Counted from the first letter of the stretch, positions 1 through 10,311 are shown. The stretch: DNA of 64,000 nt from Clarkia xantiana subsp. parviflora (GCA_036873135.1 JAPTYO010000017.1:15500001-15564000), one strand, 5' to 3'. Translations and numbers: made by a program. Notes: generated by a model from the letters alone, not told the origin.

Positions 1-415
1 TCCATGTCACGTGTTTGCAATTGCAACCCCGACGTGCATATACTCTTATCCATATTATCGCATCTATACATGCCCATACTTATATGATTTAATTTCATAA
101 CTTTACGTATCGTATGCCGACTCTCGTACACATGCACGTCATAATCATATATGTGTTAACATTCATATCCATGATCGCATACACGGACTAGGATCATCAT
201 ATACGTATATGTCATATATATATGCTTGCTACAGTAATCATGTTGACAGATATGATACTCCCGTCCAAGTCCAATGAGGGATACATCATAATAAGGTCCA
301 CTCGCCGACGGATAATAAGTCCATCTCGAGGTAACACCCGAACTTAAATTGAACGTATACTTTATCGAAAATAGAGTTAAGACAGGGCCATGCCACCACT
401 TGACTCGGGGGCAAA
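1..415 (+). other. Decayed 3' internal region of an old gypsy element
   Basis: No coding sequence is recognisable. The stretch is AT-rich, with many TATA/CATA strings. Its right end (about 400-413) carries TTGACTCGGGGGCA, the same polypurine tract found just before the 3' LTR of element A (11613-11628). I infer that this is the 3' untranslated end of an old plus-strand gypsy element whose LTR begins at 416. Confidence 0.35.
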
Positions 416-1365
416 TAATGGGTATACGTTCGATTCGAGTTCGTTTTATATTATTCAGACTTCGTATACACGTCAAACCCACTAAACGGTTTCGAATTAT
501 TCACCCGCAAGCACTAAAAAGTTCAGGGCACGCGCAGACACGCCCCGGACTTAAGTGGTACAATCCGACCGTCCGGATTATCCCGTTATCCCGGCCCTCC
601 GGGGATCCGAGCGATACACCGGGACAGTTCGGAATCCTCATATTATTGACATGTAAACCCCTACGCAAACACCGCATGTGCAAACCCTCCGGATGTCAGC
701 TTTACTCCCGTCTACGCTCTGTTCTTACTTTGCATTGAACCGACGTCGGGCCGTTCAAAACCCGGTTTGATTCCAAGGTTTCCTATTAATAGGGGCCTTG
801 ATCATTCATTTTAAGTTAAGTTGACAGCGGAAGCTCTGCCCTCTCTCTTACTTTCTCTCTCTAAAATACCTGACTTAAGCTTCGGAGAGAGTTCATCCCC
901 CCCCCCCCCACGTGGTGTGCGATACTACCCTTCGTGCAGGTATACGGAGACGCACGAGCCAGACACGTGCGAAGACCCGATGAACGAACAATCTGAGGCA
1001 TCTTTACGCGTCAATACAAGGATCAGACAATTTGTCTAGTCCGGGTCTCAACACCCCGCAATGCGCGCATACGTGCAAGGCGCACATAACCCGCATACAC
1101 GCACACTCCTCAAGGCGCGTATACACGCACACTCTGCAAGACGCGCATACACGCACACCCCACAAGGAACGTGCATGCGCAGAAATAACAAGAGACTCAA
1201 ACACTTAGCCATTTTAAGGGCTCGCAAGTCTTCGACACCCTTACAGTCCGACATCACGACTGTCGGACATACTCGAGCTCAAATAACCCGTCAGCATAAA
1301 TACACAACACTTCAAGGACCCGACGACTTTCGAGTCAACGACCCGCGAAGAGTCAGGATCCAACA
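416..1365 (+). repeat. Degenerate gypsy 3' (or solo) LTR
   Basis: The segment begins TAATGGGTATAC right after a polypurine tract, where intact LTRs in this window begin TGATGG. It ends GATCCAACA, the terminus seen in LTRs B and C. Inside, at about 868-945, are a CTGACTTAAGCTTCGGAGAG string, a C-run and a CCTTCGTGCAGG string, in the order found in the U5 part of the other gypsy LTRs here. No primer binding site follows, so it is a 3' or solo LTR. It contains a short tandem run of CGCATACACGCACAC-type units near 1070-1160. Both ends are inferred from degenerate termini. Confidence 0.5.
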
Positions 1366-1379
1366 TAAGGTACACATAA

Positions 1380-1471
1380 GCAAAGTAGGTATGTGCACTA
1401 TCTCCGTTGCGTATTAGTTACCTAGCACGTATGTTGTTATTGTTTCTGGTGTATATACCCCTATAATCCTA
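1380..1471 (+). repeat. Copia LTR 3'-tail fragment
   Basis: AGGTATGTGCACTATCTCCG and the following GCGTATTAGTTACCTAGCA closely match, in reverse, the end of the copia F LTR (about 37987-38080). They match the end of the copia E LTR less closely. No tRNA-Met PBS follows, so this is a 3' or solo LTR remnant. The 43 bp from 1472 to 1514 are unassigned. Confidence 0.45.
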
Positions 1472-1509
1472 CAGACCCGACGCGGTTGCGCATTCGGTTC
1501 CAGTCCTAA

Positions 1510-1514
1510 ACCCT
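1510..1514. repeat. Target-site duplication ACCCT, left copy
   Basis: ACCCT immediately precedes the left LTR terminus (TGTTGG, 1515). The same five bases directly follow the right LTR terminus (CCAACA, 26528) at 26529-26533. Five base pairs is the expected duplication length for these elements: A has CTGGT and C has TATAT. Confidence 0.75.
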
Positions 1515-1909
1515 TGTTGGATCACGGTGGAACTCCGGCACGGATCTTGACGTCAATCCTAGCTCCTTCGGTCCACGCAATCCTGCAAGAGGGGATAGAC
1601 CGGGCGGTGACCCAGAATCCCTCTCCGATGCTTAAATGAGTACTTCGTCTGACTGGCAAGCAACAGATATCAAGAGTATTGAATTTCAACGTAACCTGAT
1701 CTGAGGTGACCTCCTGCCCTTTTATAGGCAGAGAGGTGTCTCAGGTACCTGGCGAACCGTTAGGGGTGGTTAGCCCGTATCCCGCTTATCTCGTACACGA
1801 TCTCGCGTATCTTAGCCATGCCCCGCGTATCTCGGCCACGATCCGTGTATCTTAACCACGTTCCGTATATCTCGACCACGCCCCGCATATCTTGGCTTTA
1901 TCTTCTGGT
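1515..1909 (-). repeat. B1 3' LTR, part 1 (U5 side)
   Basis: Reverse complement of the U5/R half of LTR B, matching 26140-26528. It includes the R/U5 motif near 1560-1640 and the TATA region near 1720. It is cut at TCTTCTGGT by element A and resumes at 12490 after the duplicated CTGGT. Confidence 0.9.
1905..1909. repeat. Target-site duplication CTGGT flanking element A
   Basis: CTGGT occurs at 1905-1909 and again at 12490-12494. In the uninterrupted LTR (rc of about 26136-26140) it occurs once, which proves the insertion point of element A. Confidence 0.9.
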
Positions 1910-2063
1910 TGATGGATATACGCCCAATTTGAACCCGTTGACTTCCAAACCGTTGCATTTTTATCGTCCCATTTATGATTATAAATCGAAACTTCAACCC
2001 GGACACTTCGCGAGAACATCGACGGCTCGGACGGGGCCGAAGCGCCCGTCCGACAGAGGCGAA

Positions 2064-2275
2064 CTCACCTAGGTGAGGTTGGGTGGCCACACCCGACCTC
2101 CCCTAGGGGAGATCGGGTTGGCCAACCCGATCTCTCCTAGGAGAGATCGGGTCGGCCAACCCGATCCCTCCTAGGAGGGATGGGGTTGGCCAACCCCACC
2201 CTCCCTAGGAGGGGTTGGGTGTCCTCACCCAACCCCTACCCTTGGGGGTCGGATTTCTCCCCCCCCAAGGGCCCC
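2064..2275. repeat. Palindrome array in LTR A
   Basis: Consecutive near-perfect palindromes alternate between CCTAGG-centred (such as CTCCTAGGAG) and GGCC-centred (such as CGGGTTGGCCAACCCG) units of roughly 20 bp each. Together they could fold into a long hairpin ladder or cruciforms in the U3 region, about 150-350 bp upstream of the TATA box. The unit count varies between copies: compare 11783-12022, 60925-61070 and 61760-62095. Confidence 0.85.
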
Positions 2276-2416
2276 GACACCATTTTCGGACTCCCATGCT
2301 CGGTCCACTCCGCCTACCTCCTCCGAATCCTAGGGTCTTAATTATGTGCTTAAAGGTTAATTAATTGTGTTTAAAGGCTAACGATGTCATTAAGCCACCT
2401 TAATGACACCGTTGCC

Positions 2417-2424
2417 TATAAATA
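2417..2424 (+). promoter_or_regulatory. LTR A TATA box
   Basis: TATAAATA in the context GCCTATAAATACCCC, roughly 90 bp before the CATCGGAGAG block. This fits the U3/R boundary promoter of the 5' LTR. The same site occurs in the 3' LTR. Confidence 0.7.
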
Positions 2425-2744
2425 CCCCACCTTCACATCTCATTTTATAATCTTGGCCATTTTGGACATTTTAGCTCTGACATCTCTCTAGCTTTATCTC
2501 TCTAGAAAAGTACTGACTTAGGCATCGGAGAGGGTTCACCAGGCACCACCCCCCCCTCCTCCGTGTCTGGTATTGCCCCTTCTGCAGGGTAGAAGGAGAG
2601 AAGGAGCAGAGGAAGGAAGGAAGGAAGGAAAGGAGAAGATAAACTAAAGCAGAGCAGCTCAGGAACATCGGATCACACATATCCCCCGTAAGGAGTGAGA
2701 TCAAAGCTGACACCCCGTTGACCTAGATCTCATAACTTAACACT

Positions 2745-2762
2745 TGGCGCCGTCTGTAGGCT
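2745..2762 (+). other. Primer binding site of element A
   Basis: TGGCGCCGTCTGTAGG starts 2 bp after the LTR end. Elements B and C have TGGCGCCGTCTGTGGG at the same place, the usual PBS form in Tat-lineage elements. I do not assign the tRNA. Confidence 0.75.
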
Positions 2763-2793
2763 TCGGACAGAAAGCCTGGCTATTACACGAGCT

Positions 2794-3540
2794 ATGACGA
2801 ACAGTAGGGTGTCCAGGCCCCAACACCCACCCGGGGGCAATGGGCGGAGAAGAGAACCCATACCCCCAGGGAGGCGGCCTGACCCTGGGAAGCAGCCAAT
2901 GCATCCAGAGCCCCAAGAAATACCACAACCTCCTCAGCAACAGAACAACCAGGAAGGAGGACCTTCACGCCCAGCTGGGGCTGAGTCCTCCACAGCCTCC
3001 ACCCCCCGGGCAAGAAGGCCACAGAGAGCAAGAGGACAACAGGGAGTGCCTTCCCACAACACGGCACCCCCTGAGGGATACTATTATGAGGAGCAACCCC
3101 AAAGGTACCCATATAGGATGCCGGCACAAAGAGATAATAACCGCGCCCACACAGCATATGCAATGCCGGCACACACCCAAGGGACTTACACTGAAGCTCA
3201 TGAGGAGGAGCAGATCCCGACAGAAGAACACTACCCGCACCCTCGAGCAGGGCAGCGAGAGGAGCAAAGAAGATATTACCAGGAGCCACCCCCAGAGGGA
3301 AGGCAACAATTCGTGCCTCCTAGGCAACAGCAGGACAACAGGGCTTACACCCCGCTGGGAGAGGAAAGACAAGCAAGACCCCCAAGAAGGCAGGACTTCT
3401 ATGAAGCACCCCAGCAGGCGTATCAAGGGTACACCTACAGTCCATACCAGCAGGGACAAGGGAACCCAGTAAGCCCAGTCTACAACTACAATGGGTATCA
3501 GAGGGGTTATACTCCGGCACAAATGATGATCACCCCGTAG
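2794..3540 (+). CDS. Disordered N-terminal part of element A gag (ends at in-frame TAG)
   Basis: A 248-codon ORF starts with ATG about 50 bp after the LTR. The protein is very rich in Pro, Gln, Tyr, Arg and Glu (PPQQQ, YYYEE and YSPYQQGQ strings) and has no folded domain that I recognise, so it is probably disordered. The TAG at 3538-3540 is in frame with the gag ORF that begins four codons later at 3553. The two probably made one polyprotein, with a single nonsense change (for example CAG to TAG). Leaky readthrough of the TAG is also possible. The N-terminal region of element A'' (62854-64000) is homologous. Confidence 0.7.
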   Translation: MTNSRVSRPQHPPGGNGRRREPIPPGRRPDPGKQPMHPEPQEIPQPPQQQNNQEGGPSRPAGAESSTASTPRARRPQRARGQQGVPSHNTAPPEGYYYEEQPQRYPYRMPAQRDNNRAHTAYAMPAHTQGTYTEAHEEEQIPTEEHYPHPRAGQREEQRRYYQEPPPEGRQQFVPPRQQQDNRAYTPLGEERQARPPRRQDFYEAPQQAYQGYTYSPYQQGQGNPVSPVYNYNGYQRGYTPAQMMITP

Positions 3541-3552
3541 GAGATAGAAGCA

Positions 3553-6042
3553 ATGATAACCCGGAAATTGAATGAGTCAAAGAAACCCAGCCTGCATTGT
3601 CTAAGTGACAAGACGAACCACCCTTTCACAAGGGAGCTGGAGATGAACAGGGTGCCAGACTCCCTACACACTGTGCAAATTGCAAAGTACAATGGAAAAG
3701 GAGACCCCCTAGAGCATATTCAACAGCATGAGGCTTCTCTATTCGGGAGGACAACTGATGAAAGATACAAGGCACTCCTTTTCCCAAACACCCTATCAGG
3801 GGTGGCCTCACATTGGTTCTTCAGCCTGCCCTCTGAGAGCATCCACTCATGGGAGCAGCTAAAAGCTAAGTTTCTGCAGAGATACCTAGGGGAGAGGAAA
3901 CTCCTCAAGGGAACAGGCTCCATTGATGATGTAAAACAAGAATACGATGAATCCCTGGCCAGCTACTATACTAGGTTCAACCAGAATATCGCAGACATCC
4001 AGGGAGACATCACTGAAGGGGAGATAATCCGAGCCTTTATCAGAAACTTAGGTCGCTTTGGGTCAACATTGGCTGAAAAGATGGCCAAAAAGCCAGCAGG
4101 CACCTTGGAGGAGCTTGCAGGGAGAGTTAAAACGCATATTGACCTTGAGAGGCACAGGGCAAACAAGAAGGCCAAAATTCAGGCAGCCAAGGAGGATACT
4201 CAAAGGCCAAACAAAGGCAAGCCACCCCAGGCACCGCAGCATGCAAGGCAGCAGGAGTGGCGTCCGCCACAACAAAGAAACCAAATTGGTGAACCCTTAA
4301 AGGCTAGAGAAATCAATGTCATTAAGTTCATTCCACTGAACGCCACTCCAGCCACCGTACTTAGAGAGATGCGGAACCAAAAGCTATGGTCACCCCCCGC
4401 AAGGTGGAGAGCCCCAATGGTGGGAAATCACAAAGATAGATGGTGTGACAACCATGAGGCTTATGGTCACGACACAAATGAATGCTTTAGCCTAAAGCTA
4501 AGCATAAACAACATCGTCCAGAGGGGAGAACTGAAGCAGTTCGTAGACCATGGGGGCAATAGTATGCAACTGGGGCCACCACAGAAAGACAAGGGCAAGG
4601 GAAAGGTAGACTATAACCCTCCACCCAACAAAAGAGGAGTCATCAATATGATACATGGAGGAGTAGCATCAGGTGGCCCAACTGCCAATGCAAGAGAGGT
4701 CTATGCATCCAAGCTAAGCTCAGTGCCAAGATGGAGAAAAAGACCAAGAGAAGGAGAAGAGGTGAAGATAGAGTTCTCGGAGAAGGACAAAAGCCACATC
4801 GTCTTTCCACATGATGATGCTCTAGTTATTACTTTAGATATTGAAAATTTTGATGTAAAGAGAATTTTGGTGGATGGGGGCAGCTCAGCTGACCTCCTAA
4901 GCCTGAGAGTGTTGGAACAGATAGGGAAAACCAAAGCAGACATCAATCCGGTCAACTTCCCTCTAGTTGGCTTCTCAGGGGCAACAAGTTACCCCTTGGG
5001 GATGATAACATTGCCAGTGACCATGGGCCAAGGATGGACCCAACTGAAGGTAAATGTCAATTTCTTGGTGGTTGAAAGCCTGGGAGCCTACAATGGGATC
5101 CTAGGAAGGACAACCATAAATCCATATGAAATAGTGCCATCCACTGTTCACCAGAAGCTAAAGTACATCACGGAGAACGGAGTTGGAGAGGTCCTGGGTG
5201 ATCAACGCACTGCAAGACAATGCTATGTCAATTCAATGAGACATGGATCACACAGGACAAACACAGTGGCTGTGGTCATGGCAGGAGCCAACCAGGATAG
5301 AAGAAGGAGGGGAGGGAGACAAAGGCAAGGAAGGAGGAGGAGTGGAGTGACACTCCGTTTGAGCAGGCAGCTTTTTCAAACAGTGCCTACAAGGAAACAC
5401 AGGAGCAAGGCTGTGAAGGTGACATCCATACCTTGGCAGCCAGACACCACAATAGGAAACAGAACAAGGGACTCCATCCTAAGAGGCTTTCGCTACATAA
5501 ATGATATCAAGCAAATGCCGCAGGAGTCTATATCAAGTTATTTCCAAAGATTCTTTGATTATGGTGCCAACATGGGCATCACAAGAGGAGAAGCAGTCAG
5601 AGCATTCATCAGAAACATGCATCCAAGCTCATTCGAGGCCTATGGAGGGCTCTATGAGATGGTCATGACGAGCACAATGAGAGAGCTCAAGGCGAAGCTG
5701 GACAGGGCATTTGAACAAGAGGCGGAACAGTTGGATGAAGTTCCAGAAAGAGGAAGAGAAACAGACACATTGGGAGGAGGTGTCAATTTCACATTCACAC
5801 CCCACACACTCAGCATAGAAGAAATTTTCCACAAACACCTCAAGCAAGAGCTACCAACATGCAGGGAGGAAGGCAAGGCCTTCCTTGGAAGAGATGCACA
5901 GGGTTGGTGTGAATACCATGGGACCTGGGGGCATCAAACCAATGACTGCATGGTGTTGAAGGTGGAAGGGGAAGAAATAATTTACAATGGGGGCTTCAAG
6001 GAATACGTGGCAACAGACACAATGGCCACCCCATATCCTTAG
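3553..6042 (+). CDS. gag-protease-gag' polyprotein of element A
   Basis: The 829-residue ORF has four parts. Residues about 70-215 form a retrotransposon gag core (HWFFSLP, then YYTRFNQ and IIRAFIRNLG). Residue 298 begins a CHHC knuckle (C-x2-H-x4-H-x4-C, GHDTNEC). An aspartic protease has its active site at VDGGSS (D441) and the downstream signature ILGRTTINP. After a basic RRRRGGRQ linker (about residues 575-600), residues about 640-735 again look like gag (SSYFQRFF, then AVRAFIRNM). A second CHHC knuckle begins at C786. Polyproteins of this lineage normally continue into RT, RNase H and integrase; these are absent and a gag-like module occupies the place. The product is presumably a capsid protein packaged with another element's enzymes. 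Confidence 0.85.
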   Translation: MITRKLNESKKPSLHCLSDKTNHPFTRELEMNRVPDSLHTVQIAKYNGKGDPLEHIQQHEASLFGRTTDERYKALLFPNTLSGVASHWFFSLPSESIHSWEQLKAKFLQRYLGERKLLKGTGSIDDVKQEYDESLASYYTRFNQNIADIQGDITEGEIIRAFIRNLGRFGSTLAEKMAKKPAGTLEELAGRVKTHIDLERHRANKKAKIQAAKEDTQRPNKGKPPQAPQHARQQEWRPPQQRNQIGEPLKAREINVIKFIPLNATPATVLREMRNQKLWSPPARWRAPMVGNHKDRWCDNHEAYGHDTNECFSLKLSINNIVQRGELKQFVDHGGNSMQLGPPQKDKGKGKVDYNPPPNKRGVINMIHGGVASGGPTANAREVYASKLSSVPRWRKRPREGEEVKIEFSEKDKSHIVFPHDDALVITLDIENFDVKRILVDGGSSADLLSLRVLEQIGKTKADINPVNFPLVGFSGATSYPLGMITLPVTMGQGWTQLKVNVNFLVVESLGAYNGILGRTTINPYEIVPSTVHQKLKYITENGVGEVLGDQRTARQCYVNSMRHGSHRTNTVAVVMAGANQDRRRRGGRQRQGRRRSGVTLRLSRQLFQTVPTRKHRSKAVKVTSIPWQPDTTIGNRTRDSILRGFRYINDIKQMPQESISSYFQRFFDYGANMGITRGEAVRAFIRNMHPSSFEAYGGLYEMVMTSTMRELKAKLDRAFEQEAEQLDEVPERGRETDTLGGGVNFTFTPHTLSIEEIFHKHLKQELPTCREEGKAFLGRDAQGWCEYHGTWGHQTNDCMVLKVEGEEIIYNGGFKEYVATDTMATPYP

Positions 6043-6299
6043 TTTTCATATCTAGCACTTTGCATGTTTCACCTTTACAAGCTTTTCAAAAACAACTTTG
6101 GAGAAGGAGAACTCACGAAGTTACTCCAACTCTACAACTATCTTTCATTCCTACAAAGGATGTCTTGGTGCACCAAGGCATCCCAAGTGTACAAAAACAT
6201 GAATGCTCCTAAGGGAGTAGTAGTTACTCAAAAAGTATTTTCCAGTGAATGCAGTGGTATAACCACGAAGTTATCCTTACACAGATATGACTTCAAGTC

Positions 6300-7080
6300 A
6301 ACGACAGGTTCGACGCCCCCAAGAGCGTATCTTGAGAGTAGTTTTCATACTACGACATTCGACGCCCCCAAGAGCGTATCTTGAGAGTAGTTTTCATACT
6401 ACGACATTCGACGCCCCCAAGAGCGTATCTTGAGAGTAGTGTTCATACTACGACCTTCGACGCCCCCAAGAGCGTATCTTGAGAGTAGTTATTACACTAC
6501 GACCTTCGACGCACCAAGAGCGTATCTTGAGAGTGGTTTCCAAAAACTACGAACTTCGACGCCACCAGGAGCGTATCTTGAGAGTAGTGTTCATACTACG
6601 ACCTTCGACGCCCCCAAGAGCGTATCTTGAGAGTAGTTATTACACTACGAATTCGACGCACCAAGAGCGTATCTTGAGAGTGGTTTCCAAAAACTACGAT
6701 TTCGACGCCCCCAGGAGCGTATCTTGAGGTAGATTTGCAACCTACCAGATTCGACGCCCCCAAGAGCGTATCTTGAGGTAGAAAAAACACTACCAGTTCG
6801 ACGCCCCCAAGAGCGTATCTTGAGGTAGATTTCAAACTACCAGTTCGACGCCTACCAGGAGCGTATCTTTGGTCTAACCTGAGCCCTCCGGGAGCCTATC
6901 CTGTGAAACGTTAAGTGCCGTCCGAGAGCCTGTCTCGTGAACAGATTTGACACCCGTCAAGAAGGTATCGGTGGACTAACCTGTGCCCTCCGGGAGCCTA
7001 TCCTGTGAAACGTTAAGTGCCGTCCGAGAGCCTGTCTCGTGAAAAGATTTCGACGCCCACCAAGAGCGTATCTTTGGTCT
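6300..7080. repeat. Tandem repeat array of element A
   Basis: About eleven units of roughly 45-58 bp share TTCGACGCCCCCAAGAGCGT and ATCTTGAGAGTAG, joined by variable spacers (6305-6870). Two further copies of a longer unit of about 100 bp, with GAGCCTATCCTGTGAAACG, follow (6872-7045). The array lies between the end of gag and the 3' end of the antisense gene. Tat-type elements are known for hypervariable satellite-like arrays in this position. 6043-6300 and 7081-7517 contain nothing I recognise. Confidence 0.9.
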
Positions 7081-7517
7081 AACAGTACAACGTATACCGT
7101 GTAAGGGGTATCAGAAGAGATCATCACACCATGTTTAGAAGGATACCATGCTCAGAAGAATACCATGAGAAAGAAATTTCTAAGTAAAGTAATGTGAGGA
7201 ACAAGTAATGTTTTTTCTTTATGAAATGGCAGGTAAGACATGAAGGAAAGCACGAAAGAAGGATAAGTAAAGGAAACACACCAAGGAAAGGGTCCATACC
7301 CAAAGAGCCATACACAAGGCATAGGGAGACATCATGAGAAGAGATATATACAAAAGCATGAGAAGCACTAATGTAAAGGCAAACGAACCACGTAGTCAAC
7401 AACACAATGCGGCAAAGGAAAGTAACAACAAACACCATCACAATCTCAAAAGACACTCAACCCGTACAAGGGGAGAAGGAGTGTAATTATATACAAGGAT
7501 AGCATGAGATAAACACG

Positions 7518-9912
7518 TCAGTCAGAACCTTCGGGGGAGTCACCCTCACCCCCTGAAGCTGAACCGCCAGCGGAAATGGATGAAGAGGAGGAGTCTGAGG
7601 TACCAATCTCCACAGGTGTAGCATCCACCTGGGCAGGGGCAGGCTCGTCTGCAACGGCAGCCTGACCCATCAGAACAGTCGCGTAGCCAGTGGCATATGG
7701 CCCAAAGTCACCAAGGTCACCAAAGGGGAACTGAGGATCAATCCGGTAAATGTGATCAACCAGATACTCACCGAACTGGTTCATCTCCTGAGTGAGACGC
7801 GTGCTATAATCGGCGGTGAAGGCAGAGGAGGCCTTGTACTCAGATACCGCGACAGCCCTCTCCTCCGCCCGACACTTAGTCTCCAACCTCCGCAGCTCCT
7901 CAGAATGAAGCGACGCAGCAACCTCAGCTTCCCGACGCAAACTGCCCACAGTGGCTTCAAGCAAGGACACCTGGCCCTGGAGCTCCTGCAGCCTCAAATC
8001 AGATATACGCGCCTTCTCGGCAGCAGTGGCGACCTCCGCCTTGAGAGAAACCTGGCTGTCCTCAAGGGTCTTCCTCTCGTCAGATAACTCGAGCACGAGC
8101 GAGGACATGTTCACCATGTCAGACATACCCTAACAATACAAACAAGGGATGAATAACCGAAAGATAGCCATTATGAAAGTAATGAAAGGAAAGCAAGGAA
8201 CAACTCACAGGTGGATAACGAGAGAGTACCCCCTGAACAAAGCGCCGAGTCTCCCCAGGAGACTTGGGCGGAGCAACACGATCGCCAGGGGGGATGGCGC
8301 CGCGGAGTACGCGGACGCCAACCTCAGGAGTCCGCAAAGAGGAGGTGCTATCGAGGTGGAACTCCTTCAGACCAGCGAAGGGAGTCCACTCAGACCCAAT
8401 AACATCTTCATCAGTGAGACGGGCGAAATCCTTCCGACTTAAAGTCGGAGGCCCACCTACACAAGCAAAGCAAGTCAAGGGAGAACATAAACATAGAAAG
8501 ATCAGCAAAAAGGTAGAGATCATACCTGAGGACCGTGCCCTCGGCTGGGGGGCAGGGGAACCACCACCAGCAGGTCGCTTCCCTTTGTCAGCCAGGGAAG
8601 GCACCTCTTCGACCACCATCTCCTTATCACGAGATAGGGTCGGAGGACGAGCAGTAGGCGAAGCAGGATTCACAGCTTTCTTTCTCTTAGCAGCCGAGGC
8701 CCCGGCCTCAGAATCAGATCTCCGCGGCTTGGACTTGGAAGGTCCAGAATCTCTGCCGACGGAGACGACCCTCTCAGTCACCAAAGGGGAGCGCCCTAAT
8801 AAGGTAAGAAAAACAAGATAAGGAAAACATAAGTTACACCATAAAGAAGCAAATAGGAGAAAGCATACCAGAGGCCCCAGCCTTCTTCCCAGGCAGGGGG
8901 GATTTCTTCAAAGCAGAACTAGAAGGAGCCTTCCTCTTGCTCAGATCAACAGGGGCTCCCTGCACATTATAGGTTTTTCCATGAAACCAACCTACAAAGG
9001 AAGAGCAGAAGGTAAATAAAGATGGAAAGACCGAGTGACATACCGAACCCCCGGTCAGGAGTCAGACTGATCCCGGCCTCATAAAGATCCGTCTCAGTCA
9101 CTAAGGACACGGGACAGTAAGACCGGGTCCTGTTGCTCTCGTGAATGATCTTCATAGTCTTCAAATCAACCGAAGAGAACTCTCCAAAAGCAGGCCAACC
9201 ATCGGACCGATCCTCATTCAAGACCGACCAACTGACGTATCGGTCCGTAATGAAGAAGTAATGCTTAGCCCAGTGACTGGCCGAATTGTCAATCTGGGTC
9301 ACGAAACGGAGGGAGGTATCCCACTCGATCCCACTCAACCCGAAATCAGAAAATCGGGGATCTTTGAAGGTCGGATGGCGAGTTACGAAACTCGCAAACC
9401 CCACCCTCGTCCGATACTGGAACCGATAGAAGCATCGGAATAGAACGAGAGAGTACTTCCAGGAGTACCAATGGCACAATACCCGGAAGCCCACCCAGAC
9501 ACGGAGGGCACTGGGGGCAAGGTTCACAGGAGAAATCCTGAAGAACCTGTTCAACTCTATAAGCTCGTCACAGTAAGGCAGCCTCAGCCCGAATCGGATC
9601 TGAGAGGGGTACACGGCGACCTTCCCTATAGGAGGCTCCGTCACCGTCTCGCGAGTATTCCCCAAGGAGGGGAGAAAAGGATACAGAGGCTCATCTAGGG
9701 GACTGATATCTCCTAGGGTAACATGTTCGTTGTAATCGGACCTAGTGATATGGTTCTCTGACAGAGTAGCAAGACCTAAGGCAAAGATAGCAAGAAACCC
9801 CAAAGCACGAATCAAATTTCGACTAACACCCCAACGAAGGTCACGATACTAAGCTAGCAATAGGAAAGGAAGTAACACGACCGAAAAGGAAGAGAAAAAG
9901 GAACTCACTCAT
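7518..9912 (-). CDS. Antisense spliced gene of element A (6 exons, 662 aa)
   Basis: The gene is encoded opposite to gag. Proposed exons, in coding order, are 9912-9909, 9775-9044, 8991-8869, 8795-8526, 8456-8209 and 8129-7518. Every intron has GT...AG ends, such as GTGAGT at 9908 and TTTGTAG before 8991. The exon sum is 1989 nt (663 codons) with no stop until TGA at 7518. The N-terminal 245 residues match the first domain of the B1 gene (IRFGLRLP, then RVWVGFRVLC and KHYFFIT). A basic Ser/Pro region (SKRK, AAKRKK), a coiled coil (about residues 460-560) and an acidic Ser-rich tail follow. The N-terminal domain resembles, from memory, the plant 'putative gypsy-type transposon' family; function unknown. 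The 7-nt or shorter coding part of exon 1 is a shared oddity with B1 and B2. Confidence 0.75.
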
Positions 9913-10311
9913 CCTTCGGAGAATACGGCGTCTCTGATGAGTCTGCGTACGTGGACACCACCAGGAGTATAGTACCTGCCACGACACGACAAATATCAAG
10001 ACAAGGAAAATTTCCGAAGAACCGGAAATACTCCGACACCCGACCAACGACAACAATCAAAGATCCAAAGACACCCAGCAAAGATAGTCAACATGAGTCA
10101 AGCACACCACGACAACCAAGTTAAATAATTTTATCCGAGCCTAAGGTCGGGTCTTGGAAAAAATTACCATTATACCCTCCAACAAGGATTAATACACCAA
10201 CGGCAATACGACATCGAATTCAAGACCGGAATAGCCCAATCGGACAAGAAACCATATCCGGACGACCGGCAAACATTTTTCCCCAAAATCCACAACTACC
10301 AACGGCTATCT

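Larger units (their letters stand above)
1910..2742 (+). repeat. Element A 5' LTR (833 bp)
   Basis: Starts TGATGGATATACGCCC and ends ATAACTTAACA. Inside are an array of palindromes (2064-2275), a TATA box (2417-2424) and an R/U5 block with GACTTAGGCATCGGAGAGGG, a C-run and TTCTGCAGGG (2515-2590), followed by purine-rich AAGG repeats. It is near-identical to 11629-12489. Confidence 0.93.

Noticed and set aside
1004..1257. Cys-rich minus-strand ORFs near 1.0-1.26 kb
   Set aside because: They translate a short tandem CGCATACACGCACAC repeat inside a decayed LTR.
2840..3472. Second-frame ORF over the gag N-terminus
   Set aside because: The overlapping Pro/Gln-rich frame at 2794 is conserved in A''; this one is a composition artefact.
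7124..7456. Hydrophobic 110-codon minus-strand ORF
   Set aside because: No start context, no homolog in sister elements, and it lies in the spacer between array and antisense gene.
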